From: Taeniopygia guttata
Taxonomy: Eukaryota; Chordata; Aves; Passeriformes; Estrildidae
Length of the DNA: 64,000 nt
Assembly: GCF_048771995.1 (NCBI RefSeq)
Contig: NC_133026.1
Location: 118,563,501-118,627,500 of the forward strand
Direction of reading: 5' to 3'
This document shows positions 1 to 13,339 of this stretch, piece by piece (within the stretch, counting starts at the first letter, position 1; each line of letters begins with the position of its first letter). The notes under the pieces were generated by a model. It did no database searches, was not told the origin of the DNA, and saw only the letters and a list, made by a program, of their open reading frames with translations. The translations under genes were made by a program, and so were the position numbers.

Positions 1-1170
1 CACAGAAAATTCATTTCACCAAGTTTGAAGTGAAACCACTTTAAAATTAAAATGCATATGACCTTTTAATGGTTTCTGTACAACAGCATTTTCAACTGAC
101 CTATTATGTAAAAAATAACTAACTGCACTTAATTCATATCCTTTTACCAGTGCTTGCCCTTCTTGTCAAGAGTGCAGAATGCATCTCTAATAAGATGGTT
201 CAGGTCCTCACCTGCTGTGAAAGACCTGTCAAGTAGAGACTGAGTTTTACATTAACTAGACTGTTCTCTTTTGGAAAAATACCCCTGATACCTGTTTGGG
301 ATGATTTTAAGTGTCCTTCAAGTCACCATTATGGCTCAGAGTGCAGTTTGATTTAGAGAGAGTAATACCAAAAGCTTATAAATTTAAAAATATACTTTGT
401 TTAAACTCAGGTGAGAGAAGTTCTCAGCTGATAGGGAAAAAAGTCCTCTTCAAATGGAAAATGTTGTTTGTTCTTTTTCAAGGCAGGTGGTAGGCAATGC
501 TCTTGAGGAGATAAAAATGACTTTTATTTCCTTTCCCCATGCAGAAGATCAAAAGAAAAGTAGGCGACTGCCAGACTTAATGAGCCATGCTGAAGGGCTG
601 CATCCTGACAGAATTAATGCATCATTTATAAAGTACTTCGTAGGAAAATGATTTAGTGAATCACATATGACTTTGATGTCTTGTAACACCACTGCATTTT
701 AATATTCATGCAAAGAATTTAGCAGTTACAAATGACAAAACCATGCATGCCAATAGCTGGAAGAACATGTGGGATCATTGGCGTGGAATGCTTGCACTTA
801 GGAGAGTTGGGATGAATCAGTGCACACTATAAGTTTTGGGACCTGCATATGAGTCCTTGACTTGGACCCAAATAAATGTCACTCAGTGTGGTGGAACGAT
901 ATAAATGGTCTCTGGCAGGCTGTATGCTGCCTTTGAATGGTCCTGCTCTGCTCGTTCCAGTTGGGACTAAAAGTCTCTGAGCGGAGAGCTGGCAATCCTG
1001 CTCTTGCCCAAAGCACAGGCCCTGCAATGCATATCTGCTGTAGAAGGAAATGAAGAACTAAATTATGTCTGCGCTATAGACCTCTGTAAAGGAGACTGAG
1101 TACTCCCAGATCACCCCTTCATGCAGCTGCGCAGGTCCTGTTTCCAAACACAGTGTTTTCTTCTGTTGAT
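1..1170. other. Non-coding, no gene seen
   Basis: AT-rich unique sequence. The open frames here are all under 70 codons, have no recognisable motif, and overlap on both strands, as expected by chance. The part from about 780 to 1120 is somewhat richer in GC than its surroundings, but I see no splice-site pair or promoter signature in it. Confidence 0.6.
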
Positions 1171-1174
1171 CAGA

Positions 1175-1618
1175 GGAGTGGATCATCACTCTCTCCTATG
1201 AGGAAAAGCAGAGAGAATTGGGATTGTTCAGCCTGCAAAATAGCAGGCTTCAGAGAGACCTAATTGTGGCCTTCCAGTATTTGAAGGGCCCTACAAGAAA
1301 AATGGAGAGAGAATTTTTTACAAGAGCATGTAGTGCTAGAACAAGGGGGAATGGATTCAAACTGAAAGAGAGTAGATTAGGATTTGATATTAGGGAAAAA
1401 GTAGTTTTTACTGTCAGGTTGATGAGGTATTGGACTAGGTTGTCCAGAGAAGTTGTGGATGTGATTTCCTCTAAGCGTATATGGCCAGGTACATGTATAT
1501 GGATGGGGCTTTGAGTCACCTGGTCTAGTGGAATGTGCCCTGTTCATGGCAGGGGGATAGGAACTAGATGATCTTTAATGTCTCTTCCAACCCAGGCCAT
1601 TCTGGGATTTTATGATAA
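1175..1618 (+). mobile_element. CR1 LINE, 5'-truncated 3' end
   Basis: The sequence follows the CR1 3' tail from the segment that reads 'cctatgaggaaaagcagagag' (near 1195) through the conserved stretches around 1265-1300 (cttccagtatttgaagggcc), 1340-1375 and 1440-1465 (gttgtccagagaagttgtgg). It ends with the typical 'tcttccaacccaggccattctgggatttta' segment at about 1580-1612 and a decayed version of the short CR1 terminal repeat (ATTCTATG-like). CR1 is the dominant LINE of birds and other sauropsids, and most copies are 5'-truncated like this one. The two open frames in this interval (about 98 and 89 codons, on opposite strands) are by-products of the element and not genes. Divergence is moderate, so the copy is not recent. 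The left boundary is uncertain by some tens of bases. Confidence 0.9.
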
Positions 1619-4600
1619 TCTACCAATTTTTTATTTTTTTTTTTTAGTAAGGATTCTGCCACCTTTTTTTCAGTAATGAGGTCTGTAGGGTACTAAACAG
1701 AGTAGTACTTTTCAAATTTTTCCTTGAGACACAGCACTCCAAAATGCCCAGACCTATCCATCAGGTTTCTCAGATCTTGCAGTGGCTCAGATATTTTCCT
1801 CTGATTTCCATCCCACTCTAGGTACTCTGGCCTCTAGCTTAAACATCTTCAAACACAGTTTGGCAAGCAAGCAATGAATATAGCCTTATACAAATTCTTA
1901 ACCCTAGTCACTTTGCTCTTAAAAAGGCACAGATGAGTCAGAGGGCTCTGGAAGTACATGCAAATCCTAAGGCAGAGCTTTGCTTAACCTATTCTTCATC
2001 TTTCTGCAGTGAACACCTCAGCCTAGGTGAAGTCCCTGTGTTCCTTTGTCTACCCTGGCAAATGCTTATTAAGTAACAGCACACCTAAAGTAGCACCTTC
2101 TAATGTGGTCTCACTCCTGTGTCTCCTTTTTCCATAAATCCAGCCTAAGGACAAGTAGTTACAACATGCAAGTTATATTGTTTGATCCAGCAATTGGGAA
2201 TACAAGTTCCCAATGTCTCTGTATGGTTTTGCCATTTGCTTTAGCTCTAAATCATTCTTTCTGGGCAAAACAACTGTCTGAAGTATTTCACAGCATGTTT
2301 CTTTGTCTTCAAATAGACAGGATTCCAGCATATTGCAAAAAGAAGTGGAATTTCTACTTGGAGCCAGAAATATCCTAGCTTATCAGAGAGGAAATTGGGC
2401 ACTGGGTTGTGTCTGGATTCGTGGTACATCCCTGACATTTGTTCCTGAACCTGTAACTCTGCCAATATACTCAGTTTTGTGTAAAATTTATCTAGAACTA
2501 AATGTACTGGCAATCCTGATGTGAGAAGTTCCAAAACTCAGTCTTGGGATTGCTGCATGATTTCACTGCATCAAGAATAGCTTAGGAGGGACTCTTCTCT
2601 CATTGTTTTTGTACTTTGCCCTGGGGATAAAAAATTATTACCTTTCTCCTCCTCCTTCAGTGAATATGGGGATTTATATCTTCCTTGGAAATGTCTAGCT
2701 GATGCTGGAGACAGCTTAATGAATATTTTTTTCATTTCCTGTGGTCTGCACTACATTCTCTAGGAAAAGGCAGAAAGCTCTCAAACAAAAAACTATAAGT
2801 TGTTCACTACAAAACCACAGCAAAATGATTCTTTTTACCCTCTCTGGCAGCCTGCTTTTTACTGATTGTGCCATTTCTATGCCTCTGAAAAAATTGTTCT
2901 TTCAACAAGTTAAAAGCTTACTTAGTTTACCTGAACACTCTAATGGAAAGATAAATATGGCTTCTCTTTTTCCTCAGTATGTAGTATGAAAATAGACAAG
3001 ATCATTGGGATTTATGTGGAAAAATGTGGCTGGCTTCTAGTATTAGATTATAAAATGCAATTTGGGATCACTAAGAACAAACTTATATTTTGAAAATCTC
3101 ATTAAGTACTTATTTTGGAAGGTCAAATATGGCAAGTAATTTTTAAAATGATTTTTAATGGTTCTTTTTAAGTTAAAACTTTTGCCATTTTGGAGGAAAT
3201 CACATTCAACTTTATTTTGGCAGATAGTAGTGCAGAAAAAGTATTTTTTAATGTCCATAATTGGTTGAGGAATACCATTATTTAATGGGTTTTAGAGAAA
3301 AATAACTGTATTTATATGAGGGCTTTTCTTATAACTTCATTTCAACAAAATCAGAATTAACATAGTTCATTCAGAATGTCTTCATTATGCAATATGTCCT
3401 AGAAGACTGAATAAAGAAATAAAAACATCTTGCTGTATAATACAGAAGTTTAACCTTTTATGATATGACTACAGGGAGAAGTATTTTGAGAACTTAATTT
3501 CAGGTACTGACTGTTTAGCAATTTATTAAAATCTCTTTACACTTCAGTAAACTTTACATATTGTGGCTTTCATTCACTTCCTCCCTGACAGGTTGAATGA
3601 AAATATAAAATACAGCTCTTGTATATTCATCTTTATTCTCTATGGTTGTTTTCCTTTAAATGAACAAGTATTATTGGCTTTTATTCAGGCTTATCAGTGA
3701 AAAAAATCCCTATAGTACAATTCAGCAGCACAGGAGGATGACACATATCTCTGAATACATTTGGAGATAAAGAACTTAAAATTGAGAACTATTTTAAAAT
3801 CTGCTTCTGTTAACAACCATATCTCTAGACCACACTCATTCATGTAATACACCCAATGTGTAACCCCTGAGTAGCAAAATTGTTCTTCATTCACAGAAAT
3901 ACATCATAGTATGGCATTTATCAAACTTAAATTTTTCTATTGCTTAAATTGTTCTTACTTTAAAAAAAAGTTCCCTCAAAATAGTAGATAGGTTTATACT
4001 GATAAAAGTGGTTAAATAAAAATGCACATAGCTGAGAAGCACTTTTACATTCTCTGTAAAACTAAACTGTGTTTTTCCATTTCCCTAAAATAGTATATTA
4101 TTTTGGTTTTGAGCTTTCTGAGCAGACTGGTGTTTTTCAAACAAAAATTTTACTGATCATTTTTAGAGAGCTTGTTTAATTTTATAGAGTAATGGTTGCA
4201 TTTACAATTCTACTCAGTAAATAATGCATGCAATTCATGTTTGTTCTAAGGTGTTAGAAGAGCTCCTGATGATAAAAATATTTCTGTGAGAGCACAGAAT
4301 TTGAAATCTAGTTTGTTTGGGTTACGCCTAACAAATGGTGGGATGCATCTATTTCTTTGTCACCTTAGCTGATATGTAAGCAGAATGGATACAACCAAAT
4401 AGAGGTGTTCATTCATGAGAAATAAGTTTAATTTTACTCACAGCTCTTCTCCAGCTCCTGTTTTGTAAGTCAATGGAAAACATCCAAAGTGGGAATCCTA
4501 GAAGATTATCTATCTTCACAAGTTCATTTGGTATTCTGACATTACTTTTTTAAGGGCAAAATGAAACTTTTCCAATATTATTTAAATTTTTTTACTTAAT

Positions 4601-7600
4601 TACCAAGCAGGTGATCATGTTACCTGACACCAAGAAATGGAGCTGTTTGTGAGGTTAATTACTTTTCAGAATGAAATAAATACTGGGGAGATTAAGTGCA
4701 AAACAGATGTCATATCTGGGACCAAATTCAGAGATACAATCACTTGGTGAAAACCACGCTTCACTAAATGCACAGGCAATGTCTTATACTGATTAAATCT
4801 TACCCCCAAAAAGAAGAGTTAAGAGCATTATAAAGAAGCATAAGTTGAAGGGTGTAGGTTTTTTTCCCCATTTACTCTTAAATCTTCTAAAATCTCCCTG
4901 TCAAGTAAATGAAGTGTAAAGGCAAACCGAAGTATACCCCCAAGATTTTTCCTTATGACTTTCTCATCCAGGATGGCTGCAAGAGGCTGCAGCAGACTGA
5001 GGCACAGCCACATGGGTCTGTGACCAGACTGGCCTTTGCTTGTAAAGGACCCATGAGGACCAGAGCATGAAGCCAAGCAACTCTGAGGATATCACTGTTT
5101 TTACTAGAGGCACAGTAGCCTGACAAGGCAGATCAAACTGTGGCCATTCGTTACTTCTCTGACATCCTTTTTATCTAGTCGTACATGCATAATTTCAACT
5201 TTCCATCTCACAGGCTGGTTTACAGTCTTCTGAGATTCATAAGAAGGTCCTTCAATGCACAATCTTATCCTTCCTTATGACCAGGCCCTAATTCCACAGT
5301 AGCTGTAAGCCATGTTCTTGTTTCACAAAATAGCTTCCTTGAGCAAATTACTAAACTTTAGGCATTTTATAGTTCCTGTGGATTTTTCTGACCATTTAGA
5401 GACATGAAAATATCTGGGCTTAGAACTTCTCCTTATTGCTGGAAGATAAAAAAAGATGAAAGATAGGAATGGTGCACCTTTTTCTATCCAGATAAGTTTT
5501 TTGCATTTTGGATGAGACCTTCAGTTTCACTGCAGTGCAGAGAATTGTTACTCCGAGACATTTTGCTGTAAACATACAGGGAAGGACTTGACTTATAGTT
5601 CCATTCCAATGTCATCCCCAAATAAACTGTCAAAAACCTTCTCTTTAAATCACCAGCTAAGGTTATCTCAGAGAATTTCAGCATCTTGGTGGCAGAGTGG
5701 GATGAAGTCTGTGTCTCTTTGATGTGCGGCTCTCATGAAATCTTGTGCCACATGAGTCTATACCCTTTTGAGGTAACTTTCTGGGAAACTTGAATGTCAG
5801 TAATTGTTCACAGTCACACAGAGCTGCCTTTTCAAGAAAACACTTGGTTTTAAACTAGAAGGCTTTGTATTTCTATTCTTCAAAGCAGAGTAAACAGCAA
5901 GTCGAATGTGCATATTTGTCACCTAGTGCTGTTTTCTTCTTTCTCACAAGGCAGTCATCTCACAGCCTCCTTTTGGGAGGCTGGCTTAGTGCTTGTCTCA
6001 AAAATCTTCTAGCTTCAGTGTTTCCTCTGCTGCACCTACTGCCGGATCAAGGTCTACTCAAAACTTTCTTCCCTTGTTTTCACTTGCAGTCACATTAACT
6101 CAACATGAGCTGTGTTTTCTGGTGTAGAGAGAAAAATTGTGCTGGTCCATCAGCTCTCAAGCTGTGAGGTTCAGTTGATGGCTGCCCAGCCACAGGGACA
6201 GCCATGACGTTGTGATTACTGCTTGTTCTTTGTGTTGCTGTCTTCATTTACTATGAATGAAGAAAAAAAAAAAAAGAAATGTCTTAAATTCAGTTAGATA
6301 ATCATGTAGAAGTGCATGGGGGAAAGCAGAGTTATACTTTGTGTATGTATGTGTGTATATAAATATGTGCATTATATAATATATATTTATAACTGTATAG
6401 ATTTGTCTTATATAATGCAAATAGTTATGCTCTTTGTAGGCCTATTTCTGTAGCAGAAACTACATCATTCCCATAGTGTGTTCCCTGCATAATCTTGTTC
6501 TCCAGTTGAGGTGAGAATCAATTAGCCTTTGCTGTCTCCTCTGTCACTTCTTGTGACAATCCTCTTGGGTTACTCTTTAGTATGGATCTATCTACTGCCA
6601 ATTCTAGCTATCTCAATGCTAAACAGATGTCATTTTTTGCTTTGTAACAAGACCACATCTCTCTCACACCAAGTGACAGCATTTTCAATGAACTTCTAAT
6701 CAGAAGTTTAGTGATACAGCATCTCTACTGGTAAAGTACAGAAGAGGCTCCAAAGGTATTTTTGTCTCCCTAGGGTTCCAAACGAACAGATTATTTGAAT
6801 ATAAATGAAACAGCAGAAAATAATAATAAAATTAATTCCCTTTCTAGACTGAATTCTTCTCAGAGTATTTTTTACAATTTTGAAGCTGATGCTAACTACT
6901 TCAAAATTCTTAATCATTTTAAATACAAGTGTTTGTGGGCATACATTGTGTTCTGTCATTCTAAATATCACCCTATTTATAATTAAGGTGCAGCATAAAT
7001 CATGGACAAACATGAAAAGCAAGTCATTTATCCCAGAGATAAAAAATTTTAAATAGAAATTTCCTTTTAGATTCAGCATACAATTCATGCTTAAGAATAA
7101 ATGTGATTATGATACAGATAATCTGAGAAAAACAATATATATAAAATCTATACTGTTGATATTTTTTAAGTAGTCATATTTTATTTTAAATAATGTATTA
7201 GTTTGAGCCTGAGGTGCAATAACTTTAGATCTAAGAAGCATGAGCATAGTCACAATAAGGACAATCTAAACAGAATATGTTGCAGTCCTGAAGTAATGAT
7301 GTCTTCTATCCTTCCCCATAGTTCCACTTTTATTCAGTATCAGACTGTACATAGACTTTCCTCCACAAGATAGTGAGTACAGTGATTGTGTTAAGTAAAT
7401 GACCATGCAGATTATTAACCAATGATGGTGTAAAAAGGCTTTTGTTAGCTTATGGTGCTGCGGAGTCTTTTAGAATTACAGTGATACCAACCAAGGTAGT
7501 ATCTTCTTGTGTTCCCGCTCCCTTTGGGCAGCTCTGCACACGTCTGTATTCCAATCAGATGAAAGTTATTGAACTAATATTGTCCAATAAGAAGAAATTT

Positions 7601-7695
7601 ACTAGCTTTATCTCATCAAGTTCTAAAGAGCCAAGTTTTGAGTGTATTTTATCTTGGAAAGCTTGTTTTGTAATAAACTTGGGGATCATTAGAGT
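1619..7695. other. Non-coding AT-rich DNA, no gene seen
   Basis: A run of about 6 kb with no recognisable exon or repeat family. It contains short homopolymer tracts (poly-T near 1629-1645, poly-A at about 6260-6275) and one AT/TG microsatellite listed separately. The longest frame is a 126-codon minus-strand frame at 6708-7088 in very AT-rich sequence. It is rich in Phe/Ile/Lys and has no motif, so I regard it as chance. A minus-strand frame at 4828-5076 looks slightly more protein-like but has no splice or promoter support. Confidence 0.55.
6340..6396. repeat. TG/AT-rich microsatellite
   Basis: Imperfect (TG)n/(TA)n tract: tgtgtatgtatgtgtgtata, then an almost pure A/T segment with several ATATAT runs. 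It is a degenerate simple repeat. Confidence 0.7.
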
Positions 7696-7696
7696 A

Positions 7697-7765
7697 ATAG
7701 AGTCATAGAATATGCTGAGTAGGAAGGGACACACAGGGACCATCAAGTTGAACTGTCAGCTAATT
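7697..7765 (-). mobile_element. CR1 LINE, short 3'-terminal fragment
   Basis: Read on the minus strand this is the last 60-70 bases of a CR1 element. On the plus strand the reverse-complement signature is seen as 'gagtcatagaatatgctgag' followed by 'taggaagggac' and 'gaccatcaagttgaact'. This pattern (tcatagaat ... ggaagggac ... atcaagtt) is the standard CR1 3' end. Only the tail is preserved, so the element is heavily truncated or old. Confidence 0.75.
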
Positions 7766-10699
7766 TTACCAAGCTTTAACATTTTCTCTCACTACGCCAA
7801 AAATATAGATTTAAACAGTCTCGCTTGGATACTCTAATTCAAATGAATCCAAGATACTGCAATATTTTACATATACAGAAATTCAAAACCATTTTGAAAA
7901 GCAAAAATAAGGAATTGCATGTTTCAATTCCTAGAAAGGAACCATTAATGATACACATACTATAACTAAATAATGTGTAAATCATGGAACAACAATAATT
8001 CTATTCCTAAATAGCCAATGAAGCAATTTCCCTTCAAAGGGAAAATAGGTAACTCAGGTTAGTTGATGTTCTGTAGCCAGAGGGAACATCACTGTTGATG
8101 TTTTTTGTTCTACACTGTGACCTAGTGCCATCTCTAAATCAAAATTCATTTATCTTTTTTCATTCAAATAAAAGAGTTTTCTTTAATTTGTTTAGATGAA
8201 GCTAGTAATTTTCCTTCCTGACTCTCTTTGGCAATCTGTCTGTCCTTGTGGAAGGTATGAAACACAAGACAGCTATATTCTTTTCCCCATGACATCAAAG
8301 TTTCTAGCTAGCAATTCTGTCCATTATCATGACAGCATTTTCATCAAAACATCTAAATAGAGATGCTCACATGGATTTGGCTTTAATTTTGCCTACATTA
8401 GAATGAATTCTAAGATTTGGGATTTTATAATGCTACCAGAGAGAACCTCCAAGGAGAACACCTTGTTTTTCCAGGGCCATCTTCCTTGATGTATTAGAAC
8501 TCTTATTGATGTGAAAAGTACCCTCCCATTCCTATTGAGAACACATTCCTAACAAAAGTTAATTAAGAAAAGCAAACACCTACTTTTAAAATACTTGCCT
8601 TATGACTACATCAAAAGCCGAAAGACTGCTAAGACTGAAGAAAAAAAAATACTGTTTTCTTACAGCTGAAGCATTACCAATTCTTTTCAATAACTCAGAA
8701 AAAAAAGGTTCAAGGAACTCTAGCAAGTACCAACTTTCTGAAACTTCAGCAAGTTATTTTAAACAGGTCTCTCAGTTTCCTCCACTTTGCTGAGTATTGG
8801 GATATTTGAATCACTTAACTTCTTGAACTGAATTATTTTGTGCACCACAAGCTAGATTTTGCAATATCAACAGCTCATCATGAAATTGGGCCAATGCAGC
8901 ACCAGGAAATAGCTAAAGCAAGAGAAGAAGCAGATTTGTTTAATTTTGCATACATATTCATTAGAAATCAGTGATCGAGGTAAAGAAAATCCAGAACATG
9001 TATAAAGTTTTCCTAAAAAATGTTTGGATAAAATTAATTTCATATTTCTGAAGTTTTCCACAGACTACTGAAGACTTAGTAGCAACTGTTGCCAAAACTT
9101 TAATTTCAGTCAGTTTTATGGCCCTTGCCTTATTCCTAAAAGTTTTTTTTTCAAAGAAGAGTTTTAGAAGACAGTCAGCAGTCAGGCTTTTAAAGTAGCA
9201 GGAATCTTTAAGAAAAAAAATTGTAATGCTATTTGAGATTTTTTTTTTATTTCTTTGGAAATGCAATTAATATCCATGCTTAATTTCTTAATGATGAGTA
9301 CTGAGTGTACATGTATTTGTTGTCTACCTGTGTATCAAATTCTATAAGAACAAATAATTTTTCCTGAAAAATGCTTTCTGCAAGAGTTAGGGGGGAAAAG
9401 TACAATCCAGACAGCTTTCCCATGACAGAGTTTCACACAGTTTCATAATTCTATATAGTCATATTTGTAGGGGTGTATGGATAAGAGGCGATTTTCCCAT
9501 TTGACAGTTTCCCACTATATAAAAAACCACTACAAGAGACATGAGAAAGATAACGTGCATAACATCTATGTGAGGTTCTTTTCACTATTTTTTGCTGTTA
9601 GTACTAAGGATTGTCCCGCTTGGAATATCTAATTATTTAATCTGGAAAAAAAAAGTGATTTGACAATTTCCCACAGTTATGGAAATGTCATCTTTGCATG
9701 ATTTCTCTTGTCTTCTGGAGCCTGTTTATTTTCTGTGTGTATACCATAACTGCAGTCCATGTACCCCATGGCTAGCACTATATTAAAAGAAGCTTTCTTC
9801 AGTTTAAAGTGAAGTAAAACCAGAGAGAGATGTGCTCTGGAGTAATAAGGAAAACATGAAGATTTAAAAGTACTTAACATTACTTACTGCCATGTTTGCA
9901 AATGTCAAAGACCATTCACAGATGGAGGGGTTTTTCTGTGTTTAAAGTCTTTATTGTCCACAAGAAAGACAAGAAATATTTCCATGAAGATGTCAAGGGA
10001 TACCACGATGGTCATTAATACTGGTGTACTGAATGGGAAAGAGAAAAGGCAGAGTCAAGAATGCTTGTAACGCTGCAATGCAAACATGACCTGCAGCACA
10101 GAGCCCAACAGCAACAGGGAATACAGCAGAAATGGGGCCCACGAGTCAACTCCTTTTCTGTCACCATGGTCTCATCCCTTTAAAGAGCCTTTTCGCACTG
10201 TCCAGCTCAGAGAAGCCAGAATTACAACAGTAAAAACGTCATCTAAGATATCACAGTCGTAGAAAGAGAAAGAAATGCTAAATGTCTGGTTTGCTAGCCA
10301 TCAGAGTGAGGGTACACCTGCTCCCACCTCTTTTATAGAACTCTCCTAAACACCAGTGATTTTAAAGGAGCAGGGAGATTTGCCAACACTCTTTTACACA
10401 GTGTTGTAGCACTAAAGGCAGATGCAGTCAAGTAGAGTTTAGTTTTTACTGCTAAACATAGGGAATGTTTCAGAAACATAGCCTCCAGGGAAGCTGAACA
10501 GCCCAAGATTCAACTCCAAAACATCTTTAAGGCCTACTGCTTCTTATGGGAAACAGAAGGTCAGAAAGTCTTTAGACTAAATAAAAGCAGTTACTTCATC
10601 AAAGAGATCTGTTTGATAGATACACTAAAACACAGAACAGCATTATCTAAAGAGTAACAAAGAGGAGTATCAAAAAGGAATGGGGCAGGTGAGCAGGTT
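7766..10699. other. Non-coding AT-rich DNA, no gene seen
   Basis: No repeat family, exon or promoter is recognised. Open frames are at most about 100 codons, and the longest (8961-9266, minus) has a composition typical of random AT-rich sequence. There are minor A and T homopolymers at about 8640-8650 and 9240-9250. Confidence 0.55.
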
Positions 10700-11575
10700 T
10701 GAGAATCAGAGGTCATTTAGATTGGAAAAGACCTCTAAGATCAAGTCCAACAGTTGCTGTAGCGCTGACAAGTCCACCACTAAACCATATCCATAAGTTC
10801 CACATCTAAGCTCCTCCAGGGATGGTGACTCACCCACTTCCATGGGCAGCCTGTTGCATTGCATTGCTTGAAAACCCTTTTTTTGAAGAATTTTTTTCTT
10901 GATATCCAATCTAAAATTCCTCTGATGTAATTTGAGGCCCTTTTCTCTTGTCCTACTACTTGTTACCTTGGGGAGAGGAGACCAAACCCCACCTTACTGC
11001 TGCCTGCTTTCAGATGGTTGTAGAGAGCAATAAGGTCTCTCTTGAGTCCTTTTCTCTCGAGCAACACCAACTCCCTCAGATGCTCCTCATGAGACTTGTA
11101 CTCCAGACCCTTCCCCAGCTCTGTTGCCCTTCTCTGGACATGTTCCAGCACTCAATGTCCTTGCAGTGAGAGGCCCAGAACTGAGCACAAGATTCAAGGT
11201 CAGCCTCACCAGTGCTGAGTACAGGAGGACAATCACTGCCCTGGATCTGCTGGCTACACTATTCCTGATACAAGCCAGGTGCCATTGTCTGCCTTGGCCA
11301 GCTGTGCACATGCTGCTCATGTTCAACTGCTGTCAACCAGCACCCCAGGTCTTTTTCCAGTGGGCAACCACTTTCCACTATACAGTCACTCTGCCCCAAA
11401 TCTGTAGCAGGGCATGGCGTGACTGTGACCCAAGTCCAGGATTCAGTACTTCATCTTACTGAACCTCATAAAACTGACCTTGGCCCTTCAATACAGGGTG
11501 TCCAGACTCATCTGCAGAGCTTCCTGCCCTCCGGCAGACCAATGCTCCCATATATAGGCCATGTCATGACACTCA
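10700..11575 (-). mobile_element. CR1 LINE, about 0.9 kb fragment
   Basis: The largest CR1 copy in the window, in reverse orientation. The plus strand begins with the reverse-complemented 3' end near 10708 (aggtcatttagattggaaaa, then gacctctaagatcaagtcca). It proceeds through typical internal landmarks: 'cacttccatgggcagcctgt' near 10835, 'cccttttctcttgtcctact' near 10936, 'tcagatgctcctcatgagac' near 11077, 'ttgcccttctctggacatgt' near 11123 and 'gccttggccagctgtgcaca' near 11290. It stops after a decayed 'cagagcttcctgccctccgg' segment at about 11515-11535. The frames seen here on both strands (60-112 codons) are remnants or shadows of the element. The copy is 5'-truncated and has lost the terminal repeat that usually closes a CR1 3' end. 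Confidence 0.92.
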
Positions 11576-12826
11576 AGATAATTGGTTCCACATTGTGCTG
11601 GTTTTCACCTTCTCTTAAAAACAGAAAGACTTGATTAGTTCAAGTTCTAATGTTAGAAGCCCATTTTGAAGGGATGGATAATCAGTTGCTTGGATGTATA
11701 CCACCTTTTCATTATCAGAGAAGTATTTCTTGCTGAGACCTTTATATGGGTTACAGTTGCCCTTTAATTAGCATGGTTTTTCAGTGCCTGCCAGTAATAC
11801 TCTGGGAGACAAGAGTGGCACCTGCCATGAGATTTTTATCTTCCTATCCTCTTCCCAAAGCAGAAATTGCTCATTAAGTGAAATATTTTTCCCTGGTAGG
11901 TTTTACTTTGTCATATGTACATGCAGCAAAGTACTTGTTTTAAATATAGCTAGGTCAAAGAAATTATGATTTCTAGTTCCTGTGGAAGTTCATTTCACAG
12001 TCTTGCTCTGAAGATCTCTTGTCTGGTTCAAAGACTCTTATCCTTGAGGAAAATAGTTGTATTGCAATTGAGGGTCATCAACCTGAATGGGAGCATACCT
12101 GTTTCATAAGACCCAGCAGCTTTTAATTTAATGACTTAATTAATCTCTGTTCTTCAATTAAAGATCAATCATTTCTTTCCTTTTCTTATCCCTTTTTTTA
12201 ACAGAAGATATTCTGTGCGGTTTTTCTCCTTTTTGATAAAAGCATCTGAATGGTTGGGTATGATGTGATGAAATTTTACAACTATTAGTGCTGTTCTGCA
12301 GAGCTGTTGGTCTGCCAGTTCACAGTACTTTTTGTTTTAAAAATTTGACATTTCATTTAGGTTTCCTCTCTACTCTTTAACAGGAGAGAAATATATCTCC
12401 TAAACTAAAAAGTTAGAAAGAATTAGGGAAGGAAGGAGTTTCAAGTTTCTGAAAAAATACAGCTGATTACAAGATGAAAAAGATAACTGAGTAAATACTT
12501 ATACTTTTAATACACATTTGTCATGCTTTTTGCACTGCTTTTTATCCTGAGCATTATTTTTCTTCTACCAGTTTCCTTGTGGCTCCACTCAAATAAAGTA
12601 GATTAACTTTCAGCATGATTTATTGCAATCAGTAAAGATTGATATCATATGCTATTAAGTCACTTGTATAGTGATGTCAAACAATTAATTAATCAAATCA
12701 CTGAAATCCAAAGTGTAATAACAGAGCAAATATTTTTATTTGAGCCAAAGTACTGCAACTGTGAAGAAATATTGGGATAGAAGGCCATTAGAGTCACCTT
12801 TCAGATAATGAAACACAAACAAGTCC

Positions 12827-12828
<2 letters not shown>
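11576..12828. other. Non-coding, no gene seen
   Basis: Unique AT-rich sequence between a CR1 copy and a poly(A) tract. No exon, promoter or repeat family is recognised. Confidence 0.55.

Positions 12829-12858
<30 letters not shown>
12829..12858. repeat. Poly(A) tract, 30 A
   Basis: An uninterrupted run of 30 A residues. The flanks do not show a recognisable retrocopy. CR1 elements do not end in poly(A), so this is either a simple homopolymer or the tail of something too decayed to recognise. Confidence 0.95.
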
Positions 12859-12861
<3 letters not shown>

Positions 12862-13285
12862 GTTTGACTGAAAAAATACAAATTAATCTAAAGGACTTTG
12901 AGTTCACAGAAAAGCAGCAAAATGTAAGCAGAATTTGCATAGTTAATTCTCTCCTCAACATTCTAACTTAACCAAAAGCAAAATTCCAGCTCCCTGAATG
13001 TATGTAGTACACTGGGTTAGGGAATTTTATCTAAATGAAGCCATGTTCCTGTATCAGCTCTGCTTCCTTCCTTATCTTGTTCTCAGGTTGGCTAAGAAAG
13101 TTCAACACTGCTGTCTTCAGTGTGAGCCCTGTTTAGGAAGAACTTCCACAGTCAAAACACATATGGATCGGGTCTAAATATATTATACAAAACCCTTCAC
13201 TCTATATATGAAAAATTAGACAGAAAAATCGTATTTACTTAGAATAGGCAGAGAACATGGTGAGAATGTGTTACATACCTTGAAA

Positions 13286-13337
13286 TATACTTTGTATAGA
13301 ACCAAGACCAGCAGGTCTTGGTTCTATACAAAGTATA
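13286..13337. repeat. Perfect 24-bp inverted repeat, 4-nt loop
   Basis: Positions 13286-13309 and 13314-13337 are exact reverse complements, separated by the four bases AGCA. The inner part of the left arm reads tttgtatagaaccaagacc and the right arm ggtcttggttctatacaaa. Pairing breaks only at the 25th position (A at 13285 against G at 13338). A perfect stem of this length is not expected by chance in 64 kb. It sits immediately upstream of the 5' end of the next CR1 copy. Confidence 0.95.
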
Positions 13338-13339
13338 GA

